A DNA stretch of 64,000 nt from contig JAQCKF010000008.1 in assembly GCA_027592275.1 (NCBI GenBank), positions 61,831 to 125,830 on the forward strand, in the 5' to 3' direction. The first letter of the stretch is position 1; the number at the start of each line of letters is the position of its first letter. The notes beneath the pieces are model-generated. The model was not told the DNA's origin, made no database searches, and was given only the letters and a program-made list of their open reading frames with translations. Position numbers and translations under genes: made by a program. The DNA is from Pseudomonadota bacterium. Its GTDB lineage: Bacteria > Pseudomonadota > Gammaproteobacteria > Pseudomonadales > Pseudohongiellaceae. Below are positions 38,780 to 47,274 of the stretch, piece by piece.

Positions 38780-39328
38780 TCACAGTGACTTTAAGTGTTG
38801 CAGCATAGTGTCTACGTCGCTGCGTGCAAACGGATCATCAGGACAGTTGTCGACCTTGCCGGCCTCGTCGAAAAGTGCGGCTACCTCGCCATCCTCAACC
38901 AACATCGAGTAGCGCCAAGAGCGAGACCCAAAGCCAAGGTTTTCCTTTTTCACTAGCATTCCCATCTCGCGAGTAAAGTCGGCATTGCCGTCTGGCAGCA
39001 TTTTCACGTTTTTGACGTTTAACTGTTTCGCCCATTGAAACATTGAGAATGCATCGTTGACGCTAACGCAGTAAATCTCATCTACACCCAGTTCTTTCAA
39101 CTCAGCATAGTGCTTCTCATAGCCGGGTAGGTGGGTGCTGCTGCACGTCGGCGTGAATGCACCCGGCAGTGCAACGACGATTACGCGTTTGCCCCTGAAA
39201 ATCTCGGAGCTCGTAATGTCCATCCAGGTAAATGGATTTTCGCCTTCCACGGATTCATCGCGAACCCGAGTCTTAAATGTCACTTCTGGAATATGAGTCA
39301 CTTGATTGCTGCTTGCTTGCTGTTCCAT
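38780..39328 (-). CDS. Peroxiredoxin (Prx5-like)
   Basis: The 182-residue product carries the Prx5 core: VVALPGAFTPTCSSTHLPGY with peroxidatic Cys62, then IYCVSVNDAFSMFQWAKQL and MLVKKENLGFGSRSWRYSML. Such thiol peroxidases reduce hydrogen peroxide and organic peroxides, often with glutaredoxin or glutathione. A second Cys at IYCVSV and one near the C terminus (DNCPDDP) are present. No signal peptide, so cytoplasmic. Length is normal. Confidence 0.93.
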   Translation of the reverse strand: MEQQASSNQVTHIPEVTFKTRVRDESVEGENPFTWMDITSSEIFRGKRVIVVALPGAFTPTCSSTHLPGYEKHYAELKELGVDEIYCVSVNDAFSMFQWAKQLNVKNVKMLPDGNADFTREMGMLVKKENLGFGSRSWRYSMLVEDGEVAALFDEAGKVDNCPDDPFARSDVDTMLQHLKSL

Positions 39329-39492
39329 GTTGCCCTCTTAGTACATTAAATAGGTTCTATGAGGCAAAGATACGCAGGATTAAATCATTGGTAAAACAAT
39401 TTTTTTCAATCACTATCATTGGAAAAAACGATTGTTAGCAGGTGTAGGCAAGGGAAGTAAGGGCGTTTATAAGAGGGGTGCAATAGGGCGGA

Positions 39493-39852
39493 TTAGAGCA
39501 TCTCTAGAATCGACACCAACTCCTCCATAGTAGCCGGCAGTCTTGGTTCCAGTAGTTCCGACTTCGCCAGTGTGTAGCGCTTCTGAATATTCTCTAGCGT
39601 GTTTGCATTGCGCGTTGTGCGGTAAGTTTGGATATACATGCAAATCTCGACCATGAATGTGCTGCGACGAACAACGATAGTCTGCTTTTGTGCACCGAGT
39701 GCGCTGCGCACAGCGACTATTGCTGCATCCTGCAGTGCCTCATCCTGTCTTAGGAGTTCTGCTAAGGATGATTGTGCGGATATAAAGTGAGACGTCGACA
39801 GAACAAACAGCAAAGATAATAAGATTTTCGAATGTGCATTAAGCATAAGCAA
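39493..39852 (-). CDS. Small secreted protein, unknown
   Basis: 119 residues with a signal peptide ending SHFISAQ. The start is a TTG at 39852, six bases after GGAG; an ATG six bases on is possible but badly spaced. The mature part is helical and charged (SSLAELLRQDEALQDAAIVA, LENIQKRYTLAKSELLE). I do not recognise a family. Confidence 0.55.
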   Translation of the reverse strand: MLMLNAHSKILLSLLFVLSTSHFISAQSSLAELLRQDEALQDAAIVAVRSALGAQKQTIVVRRSTFMVEICMYIQTYRTTRNANTLENIQKRYTLAKSELLEPRLPATMEELVSILEML

Positions 39853-40076
39853 AGATTACTCCGAACCAATCAGAGACTCTACATAAAATAGTTCGAGATC
39901 ATTCAGCAAATTGCTGGCCTCATCACAGCCATACTCACAGACACGTTCCTCGACAGAGTTTCGAGACAGGGTTTTTTCTGTGGTGACCGGTTGAGAGAAT
40001 ACGATCTAATCTACACCGGTAGAGGCATGCAGCATCATTCGCCGATTGACCGAGATCAAGGCGCGCCTGTGTGGCC

Positions 40077-40232
40077 CTGCAGCACGAAACCTACGAGCTG
40101 GGAACAGGCATATTGGTAATGGGTGCTATCCCTCGCTCACGTCTGTCCGAGACATTAATCGGCAGAACGGCGGAGAAGGCCCTAGACTTGTTGAGGACGG
40201 ACGTTTTGATAATTAAGCCGAACCAGGTGTAA
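40077..40232 (+). pseudogene. C-terminal remnant of a universal stress protein gene
   Basis: This frame reads GILVMGAIPRSRLSETLIG, then RTAEKALDLLRTDVLIIKP and a TAA at 40230-40232. It matches the final ATP-binding loop and last helix/strand of UspA/UspE proteins (VMG-x-x-x-R-S-x-L-x-x-x-x-I-G-x-T-A-E). The rest of the gene upstream cannot be recognised in any frame, and there is no start. So only the end of a lost gene remains in the otherwise empty 39853-40449 region. Confidence 0.7.
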
Positions 40233-40449
40233 GGGGCGATCTCGATATTGATTGGCGAACGGAAGATGCCGTCTCAATATGGATGCAGCGCCACGGTGGA
40301 ATAACTATAGAAGCAGCATTCACCAACACGCCTAAACTAGCGCAACTCTATTTCCAAGTGAATAGGAAGCCTTAAGCAAGCTTCTGATAAAAAACTGATC
40401 AGAGCAAAATACAGTTGTGTAGTATTGTTCTGATCTGATCCTATTACTG

Positions 40450-40593
40450 CTATTCACTCTTTGATAGGGACTGGCTTTTAGTTTGAGAAGGCTCTTTGCT
40501 AACGAAAAGGAATTCACGAGCCGAAAGATATAGGCCTACGATCATTAGACTAAAAACTAGCATAGCGATATAGAACAGCGTCATAGAGCTCAT
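40450..40593 (-). CDS. 47-residue membrane peptide (third of three)
   Basis: ATG at 40593 has a G-rich ribosome site (GGGGGG) eight bases upstream and overlaps the stop of the preceding gene (ATGA). The peptide MSSMTLFYIAMLVFSLMIV... has one membrane helix and a polar C-terminal tail (VSKEPSQTKSQSLSKSE). A longer frame to 40659 runs inside the neighbour. Function unknown. Confidence 0.55.
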   Translation of the reverse strand: MSSMTLFYIAMLVFSLMIVGLYLSAREFLFVSKEPSQTKSQSLSKSE

Positions 40594-40769
40594 GATTTCG
40601 ACCCCCCTATCGCCATAAGTTTGAAATAGATCCCGAAACACAATATTGAAGGTACCCATACTGCGGTGAAGAGTCCTTCCTCATGCTGCCCTGAGAACCA
40701 AAGGAAGCCAGATACCGCAAACGATATTGCTACGGCCAGTAGTATAAAAAAGTCAGATTGTTTGAACAT
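40590..40769 (-). CDS. 59-residue two-helix membrane protein (second of three)
   Basis: ATG at 40769 has GAGGAAAG close upstream. The protein MFKQSDFFILLAVAISFAVS... has two membrane helices with EEGLFTAVWVPSILCFGIYF in the second; very similar short proteins with the W-V-P-S-I-L-x-F-G-x-Y motif are widespread in gammaproteobacteria as unnamed proteins (from memory). It is coupled to the 47-residue peptide. Confidence 0.6.
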   Translation of the reverse strand: MFKQSDFFILLAVAISFAVSGFLWFSGQHEEGLFTAVWVPSILCFGIYFKLMAIGGSKS

Positions 40770-40782
40770 GTTCTTTCCTCTA

Positions 40783-41007
40783 TTATTCGTCAAAAAATCC
40801 AATAGCAGCAAGTAAACAGCCTACAACAGCGATACCAGCGAGAATTCTTACTCCGCTGTGACCCAAAATTGCGAATGATTCAAGCTCGAAAATACTGAGA
40901 GCTATACTCGCCGCAAGAAAGATCGAGAGAATCAGTAACCCAATACCAGAATATACGCAGGCTTTCTTTGCTGGACTCAGATCCCCAGTGTGAAAAAATT
41001 TAATCAT
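40783..41007 (-). CDS. 74-residue membrane protein (first of three)
   Basis: Two predicted helices (about 18-38 and 50-70) follow a short polar N terminus (MIKFFHTGDLSPAKKA). It lies 13 bases before the next small membrane gene, so the three form one unit. Ribosome site is weak. No known family. Confidence 0.5.
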   Translation of the reverse strand: MIKFFHTGDLSPAKKACVYSGIGLLILSIFLAASIALSIFELESFAILGHSGVRILAGIAVVGCLLAAIGFFDE

Positions 41008-41208
41008 ATTTTAATAGCTCGCATAACATAGAAACTAACGTCTGCTTTGACGCTTTGGATCTATCCCATGAGAAATAAGAGATAGCTGAGATTGAGTGAA
41101 ATACCGATAGGCTAAATGGTGAAGGCGATCAAACTTCTAAGGACGAGGGAAACCCTAGAACGGAGTTAGTGCCGATTGCGAATCAACAGAGAAAAACCAC
41201 GAAACTTC

Positions 41209-42300
41209 TCAGTTTAGCAGTACAGTTATTTCTTCTTCGATAAGATTTTTATCCAGCAACTCATCATATAGCTCATGTGGGATGTTGTTCACCGCGAGAC
41301 CCAAAATTGCCCCCAGTACAGTTCCACGATGCACGTTATCACCACCGAGGTTAGCATTCGCCAGTAGGCCGGCCTTAGGTTTTTCTGCATACTTGTAAGC
41401 GAGATAAAGTACGCTGGGCCAAGAGTCACTTATGTAGCAGGCTGAAGAGAACAGGCGGCCTACTACGTCATTGTCCGAATGTACTTTGCTTAGTAACTCG
41501 GGCATAGCCATCCCAATGCTACGCTTTGCCCAGGTAGCTATGATTTCTTGAGCGGAGTCCGCTTCCAGTCGAAACAGTAGTGCATCTAGTAGTCCTACAT
41601 AGTCACTGCAAAATTTTGCCAAATATTCATCTGGGTGAGTAAGTTGCAAATGCTTGTGACAGATGGTTTGGACGATTTCAAGTGAAGTGCCACGCAACCG
41701 TTCAGATATTACAATTGGAGCGATTGTTACTAAGCCCCCGATAGATGCCGTATCATGGGTCACGGCGCCGCATTTGTTACGATTTTTACCAGCATACAAG
41801 TTCGCAAAAAATCCTCGATGATAGGATTCGGCGTATGTATCTGGATGCAATGCCGGGTCGGCTGTCATTAGTTCGATGTAGGCATCAAGAAATAGGTCCT
41901 CATTGTAGTGCCCGCCGTTAGCGGCGAGAGTTCGCATCGTGGCTCTAGCACAATGTGCATTAAGCGTATTCTCCCCAGCGCGCATACCCTGATGATAGTG
42001 TTGATTTGATTGATTCCAGAACTGTCGCTTACCCTTGAGTATCACGTCGCCCACAATTTCGGCCTGAGATCTATTGGAATGACGTGCATTGCGCCCGCCT
42101 TGCTTGGTGGAATGAAGTGACATGATCGATGAAGGATGGTGCTTAGGAGCGGCTTCAAGCTTGGTGATCCCGCCGGAGAACTGCTTATAAATATCCATTA
42201 GGTTGTAATACCAGTGCACAGGCATGGCTAGAGAGTCTCCTATAAACATGGATTGCAATGAGGCTGCTGCGCGCTGCTGAGTTGTGGATAAACTGTTCAT
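41209..42300 (-). CDS. ADP-ribosylglycohydrolase-family protein
   Basis: ATG at 42300 has AGGGA six bases upstream. The 363-residue product has the family signatures: SLQSMFIGDSLAMPVHWYYN at the N terminus and NANLGGDNVHRGTVLGAILG near the C terminus, where intact enzymes have G-G-D-N/T-D-T. The His in place of the usual Asp (NVHRG versus NDTxG) and the loss of one metal Asp leave catalytic activity uncertain. Family members remove ADP-ribose from proteins or act as O-acetyl-ADP-ribose hydrolases. It is divergent from the MFS-OvoA unit and is sometimes seen near amino-acid-derived metabolite genes, but no functional link is proven. Confidence 0.82.
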   Translation of the reverse strand: MNSLSTTQQRAAASLQSMFIGDSLAMPVHWYYNLMDIYKQFSGGITKLEAAPKHHPSSIMSLHSTKQGGRNARHSNRSQAEIVGDVILKGKRQFWNQSNQHYHQGMRAGENTLNAHCARATMRTLAANGGHYNEDLFLDAYIELMTADPALHPDTYAESYHRGFFANLYAGKNRNKCGAVTHDTASIGGLVTIAPIVISERLRGTSLEIVQTICHKHLQLTHPDEYLAKFCSDYVGLLDALLFRLEADSAQEIIATWAKRSIGMAMPELLSKVHSDNDVVGRLFSSACYISDSWPSVLYLAYKYAEKPKAGLLANANLGGDNVHRGTVLGAILGLAVNNIPHELYDELLDKNLIEEEITVLLN

Positions 42301-42403
42301 GCTATTCCCTAATTTATTTCTAGCGATTGCTTTTGGTATGTAAGTAATAGAAGTGATACGTCCTGTAAACAATTATGGATTGCCGTAGCTGAATCTTTGG
42401 CAT

Positions 42404-42433
42404 GCTGTTAGGGTTAAACTCTTCGCACTAACA
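42404..42433. promoter_or_regulatory. Inverted repeat in the divergent region before MFS-OvoA
   Basis: CTGTTAG (42404-42410) and CTAACAG (42427-42433) are a perfect 7-bp inverted repeat with a 16-base spacer, about 60 bases before the MFS start. It could be an operator or a hairpin. No regulator gene is adjacent. Confidence 0.4.
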
Positions 42434-42494
42434 GAATATATGATCTGGGCTATTGGTTCGCGCCCATAAGTCAAAATAGTAGAGTAGTCGTATC

Positions 42495-43868
42495 ATGGCA
42501 TCATCAAAACTCAGTACGGCACAATTGCAGGGGAATCTGCGTCGCTTTATTATTTTTCGTCTGTTCTATTCCGCTCGTTTCTACTATCCAGTGTTTACCG
42601 TGTTGTTCTTGGACTATGGGCTGACACTAGAGCAGTTTGCCATTCTTAATATTGTATGGGCACTTACTATAGTGCTGGCAGAAGTGCCCTCCGGTGCGTT
42701 GGCTGATATCGTCGGTCGTAAGCGCTTGGTGGTTTTTGCGGCGATCATGATGGTGGTCGAGATGGCTTTGATCGTATTTGCGCCGATTGGTGCATCGCCT
42801 TTTCTATTCTCGCTGTTTCTCGCTAACAGAATTTGTTCCGGTTTGTCTGAAGCCGCTGCAAGTGGGGCCGATGAGGCATTGGCCTATGACTCGCTAAAGG
42901 CTTTGGGGCGCGAAGATGATTGGGCGAAAATTTTACAGCGCACGACACAAGTTGTTTCCGTCGGGTTTTTCATGACAATGATTCTTGGGGCATTCGCCTA
43001 TGATCCGAACATGGTGAATGGTTTGCTTTCGGCCATAGATCCGCAATGGCAGTTGTCCAACAATCTCGTTATCCGTCTGCCGATAATATTAACGCTGATC
43101 ACCTCGTTTATCGTTCTCGGCACCGCTTTAGGGTTTCATGATATTGATGTCGGTGAGGACGAACCCTCCGACTCGCAGCACCTGACAGGGAATTTCCTAT
43201 TAGATCCTTTTCGTAAAATAGTAGTTGCCGCAAAATGGACGATTAACCATCGGTTTGTGTTGTTTGTCATACTGGCGGCACTGGCCTTGGACAGCGTGGG
43301 TAGACAATTTGCGGTGCTTGCCAGCGAATATTACCGCGTAATAGATATACCCGTGAGTTGGTTTGGTTTTATCGGCGCGGGTATGTCACTGGTCGCTATG
43401 GTGAATGCTATATTCTCCCGCTACTTAGTTGCCAACCATTCGCCGCTATTTAATTTTTTGACACTCTCACTCATGTTAATGACCGGCCTGATTGGGCTTG
43501 GTTTCGCTATTCCTTATTACGGTGTCATCTTCGCTGTGGGCGCGTTCGCGATGATGGGGATGGTGCAGTTTCAATCTAGTTACTACATCAATAAGGAAGT
43601 TGATTCTGTACATAGGGCGACGGTTCTCAGCTTTAAGGGACTAGCCTTAAATTTGGGGCTCGGATTTGCGAGTCTTCTATACACTGCTTATGTGGCGCTA
43701 TTGCGATCGCAGCAAGAAGGCACAGTGCCCGAGGAGGCCCTTCGTGATGCCATATTCTTGGATGCTCTGCGCGGCTTTCCTATCTACTTTTTGGCACTCT
43801 TCCTAATTGTCTTACTGCTAGGCCGAGCATTGATAAAACCTCTAAGCGCAGTTCTCTCCAGACGTTAA
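42495..43868 (+). CDS. MFS transporter
   Basis: The 457-residue hydrophobic protein has about twelve membrane helices and the MFS motif A after helix 2 (GALADIVGRKRLVVFAAI). It lies 89 bases before the ovothiol synthase gene and is read with it. Ovothiol and related thiols must be exported, imported or their precursors moved, so a role in ovothiol or precursor transport is a fair inference. Specificity cannot be read from sequence. Ribosome site is weak. Confidence 0.88.
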   Translation: MASSKLSTAQLQGNLRRFIIFRLFYSARFYYPVFTVLFLDYGLTLEQFAILNIVWALTIVLAEVPSGALADIVGRKRLVVFAAIMMVVEMALIVFAPIGASPFLFSLFLANRICSGLSEAAASGADEALAYDSLKALGREDDWAKILQRTTQVVSVGFFMTMILGAFAYDPNMVNGLLSAIDPQWQLSNNLVIRLPIILTLITSFIVLGTALGFHDIDVGEDEPSDSQHLTGNFLLDPFRKIVVAAKWTINHRFVLFVILAALALDSVGRQFAVLASEYYRVIDIPVSWFGFIGAGMSLVAMVNAIFSRYLVANHSPLFNFLTLSLMLMTGLIGLGFAIPYYGVIFAVGAFAMMGMVQFQSSYYINKEVDSVHRATVLSFKGLALNLGLGFASLLYTAYVALLRSQQEGTVPEEALRDAIFLDALRGFPIYFLALFLIVLLLGRALIKPLSAVLSRR

Positions 43869-43957
43869 AACCCAGTTGGAAATAAATAATGTGCTTGGCT
43901 GGTCTGAGCGGCTAGTTATGGCGTATTACAGGGAGTCTTTTTAATAATAGGTGAAAC

Positions 43958-46099
43958 GTGCAGTTCCTATCGAGTAAGCAAGCAATATCGTATGAAGTTC
44001 TACCAACAACCCGTCCAATATCCCTCGACGGTAAAGATGTCGAAGCCAAGCGGCAAGAGCTGTTAGGTTATTTCGTCTTTACTTGGGAGCAGTATGAGGC
44101 TCTGTTCTCTGCGCTTAAGGATGAGGCCTTGTACACCACAGCGGAGTCCTTGCGGCATCCTCTGATCTTCTATTTCGGGCATACGGCTACGTTCTATGTG
44201 AATAAGATGATATTGGCTCAATTTACTGACGCGCGTATAGATCCTGAATTGGAGGCCATGTTCGCCATCGGTGTCGATGAGATGTCCTGGGATGATTTGG
44301 ACTCCGCTCACTATGACTGGCCGACAAGAGAGGTCGTTAGAGAATACCGAGACAAGGTCAAGGCGCGAATCTGTGCCTTCATCAAATCCATGCAGATCAC
44401 GCTGCCTATCACTCAGCAATGCCCGGCATGGTTAGTCTTGATGGGCATTGAGCATGAGCGGATTCATCTTGAAACCTCGTCTGTGATCATGCGTATGTTG
44501 CCGCTGGATCTTATCGATGCGAAACGAGCCGAATCGTGGCCAGTTTGCACCGAGGCAGGTATCGCGCCAGCTGTGGAATGGTTGTCGATACCTGCGACTG
44601 TGGTAAAGCTAGGCAAGAGTGACAGTGATCGTAGCTATGGTTGGGATAACGAGTACGGTTGCGACGAACAGAAGGTAGAGCAATTTAAGGTCGCTACGAC
44701 TTTGGTAAGTAATCAGGACTTCCTCAAATTTGTGCAGGCATGGGGCTATAAGAAAGCTCGCTACTGGACAACAGAAGGGAGGCAGTGGTTGCACTACACC
44801 CAATCACGGCATCCAAAATTCTGGCGAACTGGGCTGAGCGGGAAATATCTGCAGAGGAATCTGTTCTCGGAAATGGCCTTGCCGATGGATTGGCCCGTCG
44901 AGGTGAATTATCTGGAGGCGAAAGCCTACTGTAATTGGATGGCCGAACGCATTGGTGAGCCGGTGAGATTGCCAGTGGAGGCTGAATGGTCTGCGCTGCG
45001 TCAGTCAGAATTAGGAGAGGCTTCCGGCGAGGGCAATATTAATTTAGACCAGTATGCCTCGTCCTGTCCAGTGACGGAAAACCGGCATGGAAGGCTGTAT
45101 GATGTCACTGGCAATGTCTGGCAATGGACAGAGTCACCTATCGATGGCTATCCAGGCTTTAATGTACATCCTTGGTATGACGATTTCTCGACGCCGACTT
45201 TTGATGGCAAGCACAACTTAATTAAGGGTGGGTCTTGGATATCTACAGGAAACGAAACCCTTGCTTCATCGCGTTACGCATTTCGCCGACACTTTTTCCA
45301 ACACGCAGGATTTAGAATGGTTATATCTGAGCAAGAACCTGAAACACAAGTACAAGACAATGTGTATGAAACCGATAATTTGATTGCGCAGTATTGTGAG
45401 TTCCACTATGGCAACGAATATTTCTCAGTTAAAAATTTCCCAGTCGCGTGTGTGCAGGCAATCATGCCTCATATTCAAGGCAGCAATGTTGCGGTAGATC
45501 GAGCTCTCGATCTTGGTTGTGCCGTGGGTCGTTCCTCTTTTGAATTGGCGAAGAATTTTCAACATGTCGATGCGATCGATTTTTCTGCGCGTTTTGTGCA
45601 ACAGGGAGCGAAGCTGCAGGTACACAACCGTCTGCGTTATACAGTTCCGGTTGAGGGAGATATTGTCGAGTACCGTGAAGTGTTGCTGGACAAGCTGGGT
45701 TATGAGGAGGTGAAAGATCGTATCGATTTCCTACAGGGAGATGCGTGCAATTTGAAGCCGCAGTTTACTAACTACAATTTAGTGTTCGCCGGGAATCTGA
45801 TTGATCGGCTATACGACCCGACGCTGTTTCTAAATGGTATCCAAGAACGAATACTACCTGGCGGATTATTGGTATTGACTTCGCCTTACACGTGGCTGGA
45901 AGAATATACCGATAAGAACAATTGGTTAGGAGGAGTGAAGGTGAATGGTGAAAACTTCAGCACTCTAGACGCGCTGAAACAACAGCTCGCGGACAGCTTC
46001 GATTTTGAAGAGGCGGTGGACGTGCCCTTCGTAATACGTGAGACTGCTCGTAAGTTTCAACATACCGTTGCGCAAATGACCATATGGCGTAAGCGCTAG
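43958..46099 (+). CDS. ovoA: OvoA: 5-histidylcysteine sulfoxide synthase fused to N-methyltransferase
   Basis: The 713-residue protein has the full OvoA order. An N-terminal DinB-like part carries the iron site: His75 (YFGHTATFY) and the HX3HXE motif at His166, His170 and Glu172 (GIEHERIHLE). Next comes the FGE/sulfatase-modifying-like domain (about 205-460) with GNVWQWTESP and KGGSWISTGNETLASSRYAF. A C-terminal SAM methyltransferase (about 505-713) has ALDLGCAVGRSSFELA. OvoA joins cysteine to the imidazole C5 of histidine with O2 and later methylates 5-thiohistidine. Start is GTG at 43958 after AGGTGA. The PLP enzyme gene follows 10 bases after its stop, matching the second step of ovothiol synthesis. 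Confidence 0.95.
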   Translation: MQFLSSKQAISYEVLPTTRPISLDGKDVEAKRQELLGYFVFTWEQYEALFSALKDEALYTTAESLRHPLIFYFGHTATFYVNKMILAQFTDARIDPELEAMFAIGVDEMSWDDLDSAHYDWPTREVVREYRDKVKARICAFIKSMQITLPITQQCPAWLVLMGIEHERIHLETSSVIMRMLPLDLIDAKRAESWPVCTEAGIAPAVEWLSIPATVVKLGKSDSDRSYGWDNEYGCDEQKVEQFKVATTLVSNQDFLKFVQAWGYKKARYWTTEGRQWLHYTQSRHPKFWRTGLSGKYLQRNLFSEMALPMDWPVEVNYLEAKAYCNWMAERIGEPVRLPVEAEWSALRQSELGEASGEGNINLDQYASSCPVTENRHGRLYDVTGNVWQWTESPIDGYPGFNVHPWYDDFSTPTFDGKHNLIKGGSWISTGNETLASSRYAFRRHFFQHAGFRMVISEQEPETQVQDNVYETDNLIAQYCEFHYGNEYFSVKNFPVACVQAIMPHIQGSNVAVDRALDLGCAVGRSSFELAKNFQHVDAIDFSARFVQQGAKLQVHNRLRYTVPVEGDIVEYREVLLDKLGYEEVKDRIDFLQGDACNLKPQFTNYNLVFAGNLIDRLYDPTLFLNGIQERILPGGLLVLTSPYTWLEEYTDKNNWLGGVKVNGENFSTLDALKQQLADSFDFEEAVDVPFVIRETARKFQHTVAQMTIWRKR

Positions 46100-46109
46100 G
46101 ACTAGCTGA

Positions 46110-47201
46110 ATGCAATTTCGTGCCATGAAGCATCATGATTTTTATGAAAGCCTCCCCAGGCGTGCTCGCTACAACCTAAGCGATGCCTGTGGCGCGACCG
46201 CGACTCTGCAAGATATTTTGAGTGCTGATGAAATCGCGGCTGTAGCCTCTGTGCCTTTGATCTACGGTAGTGTAGAGGGCAGGGATGATCTGCGCTCTGG
46301 TATCTATAACTTGTATCAGAAACTCTACCCTGAACTGGGTGTGGATCACATCACCGTGTTGAGTGGCACAGAGGAAGGTCTATTCTCTATTATGGCCTGT
46401 GTCCTGGAACCTGGCGACGAGGTCATCGGAATGCTGCCCTGTTATCCGTCACTCTCTGATCTACCCGCGTGCTTTGGTGCGGTGTTCAAGTCCGTAGAGC
46501 TTAAATCAGAAAACTGCTGGCAGCCTTCCATTGAAGACTTCTCGGCGCTAATCACCGAGCGTACGAAAGCGATTGTCATTAATTCTCCACACAATCCCAC
46601 AGGCATGCTGCTAGATCAGGATTTCGTAGATAGTCTAATTGCTCTTTGTGGGCAGCATGGGTTGTATCTGATTTCTGACGATGTATTCGCATTCTCGGAT
46701 TTTTCCGAAATTGGTTGTCAGTTCAATGTACTGAAGTACGAAAAAGCCATACTAGCGAACGTGCTATCGAAGACCTTCGGATTACCTGGAGTGCGTATCG
46801 GCTGGGTTATGACAGGCAATGAAGAGCTAACTAAATCGATTCGTCATCTGAAAACCTACAATAGTATCTGTCAGTCGCAGCTCGATGAGCAGGTAGCTTG
46901 TTTTGTGATGCAAAAAGCTGATGCAATCATCAAGCGTAATAATGAAGTCGTGCGCCAGAACATTGAATTGTTTGATAGCTTTGTTGCTACCAATGACTAC
47001 TTGAGTTGGCATAAGCCCGAAGCGGGGATGCTGGGATTGGTGCATTCAAGCGAGCCTCTCAAGCCGCTGCTGGATTTGTGGTTCGAAAAGGATGTGCTAG
47101 TTTTGCCTGGTAAGTTATTCGGTATAGAAGGTAATTACTTTCGAGTGGGTTTTGGTAAAACAGATTTTCCAGAAGCTCTCGCGCGCATTTCTGCCGATTA
47201 G
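46110..47201 (+). CDS. PLP-dependent enzyme, probable ovothiol sulfoxide lyase (OvoB-like)
   Basis: The 363-residue protein is a fold-type I PLP enzyme of the class I/II aminotransferase family. Visible motifs: NSPHNPTGMLL, LISDDVFAFSDF (PLP-binding Asp), and NVLSKTFGLPGVRIGW with the PLP Lys in SKTF, plus a C-terminal NYFRVGFGKTDF (substrate-binding Arg). Directly after ovoA, it is the natural candidate for the C-S lyase that turns 5-histidylcysteine sulfoxide into 5-thiohistidine. An ordinary aminotransferase cannot be excluded from sequence alone. An ATG at 46125 is an alternative start. Confidence 0.8.
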   Translation: MQFRAMKHHDFYESLPRRARYNLSDACGATATLQDILSADEIAAVASVPLIYGSVEGRDDLRSGIYNLYQKLYPELGVDHITVLSGTEEGLFSIMACVLEPGDEVIGMLPCYPSLSDLPACFGAVFKSVELKSENCWQPSIEDFSALITERTKAIVINSPHNPTGMLLDQDFVDSLIALCGQHGLYLISDDVFAFSDFSEIGCQFNVLKYEKAILANVLSKTFGLPGVRIGWVMTGNEELTKSIRHLKTYNSICQSQLDEQVACFVMQKADAIIKRNNEVVRQNIELFDSFVATNDYLSWHKPEAGMLGLVHSSEPLKPLLDLWFEKDVLVLPGKLFGIEGNYFRVGFGKTDFPEALARISAD

Positions 47202-47220
47202 CAAGTTTAATGCTCTGTGA

Positions 47221-47259
47221 AAAAAAACGCCCAGACTAAATTTTCCTAGCCGAAGGCGT
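47221..47259 (-). terminator. Terminator of the mono-haem cytochrome gene
   Basis: On the minus strand ACGCC/GGCGT and GGCTA/TAGTC pair with a small internal loop, and are followed by seven or more T. It lies just past the stop at 47275, between two converging genes. Confidence 0.7.
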
Positions 47260-47274
47260 GAGAAGGCTTTCAGC

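Noticed and set aside
22240..42300. Ankyrin and ADP-ribosylglycohydrolase genes as parts of a phage-defence island
   Set aside because: The ankyrin protein is exported and sits with cytochrome-type genes; the other gene lies 18 kb away beside ovothiol genes; no nuclease, toxin or phage genes are seen.
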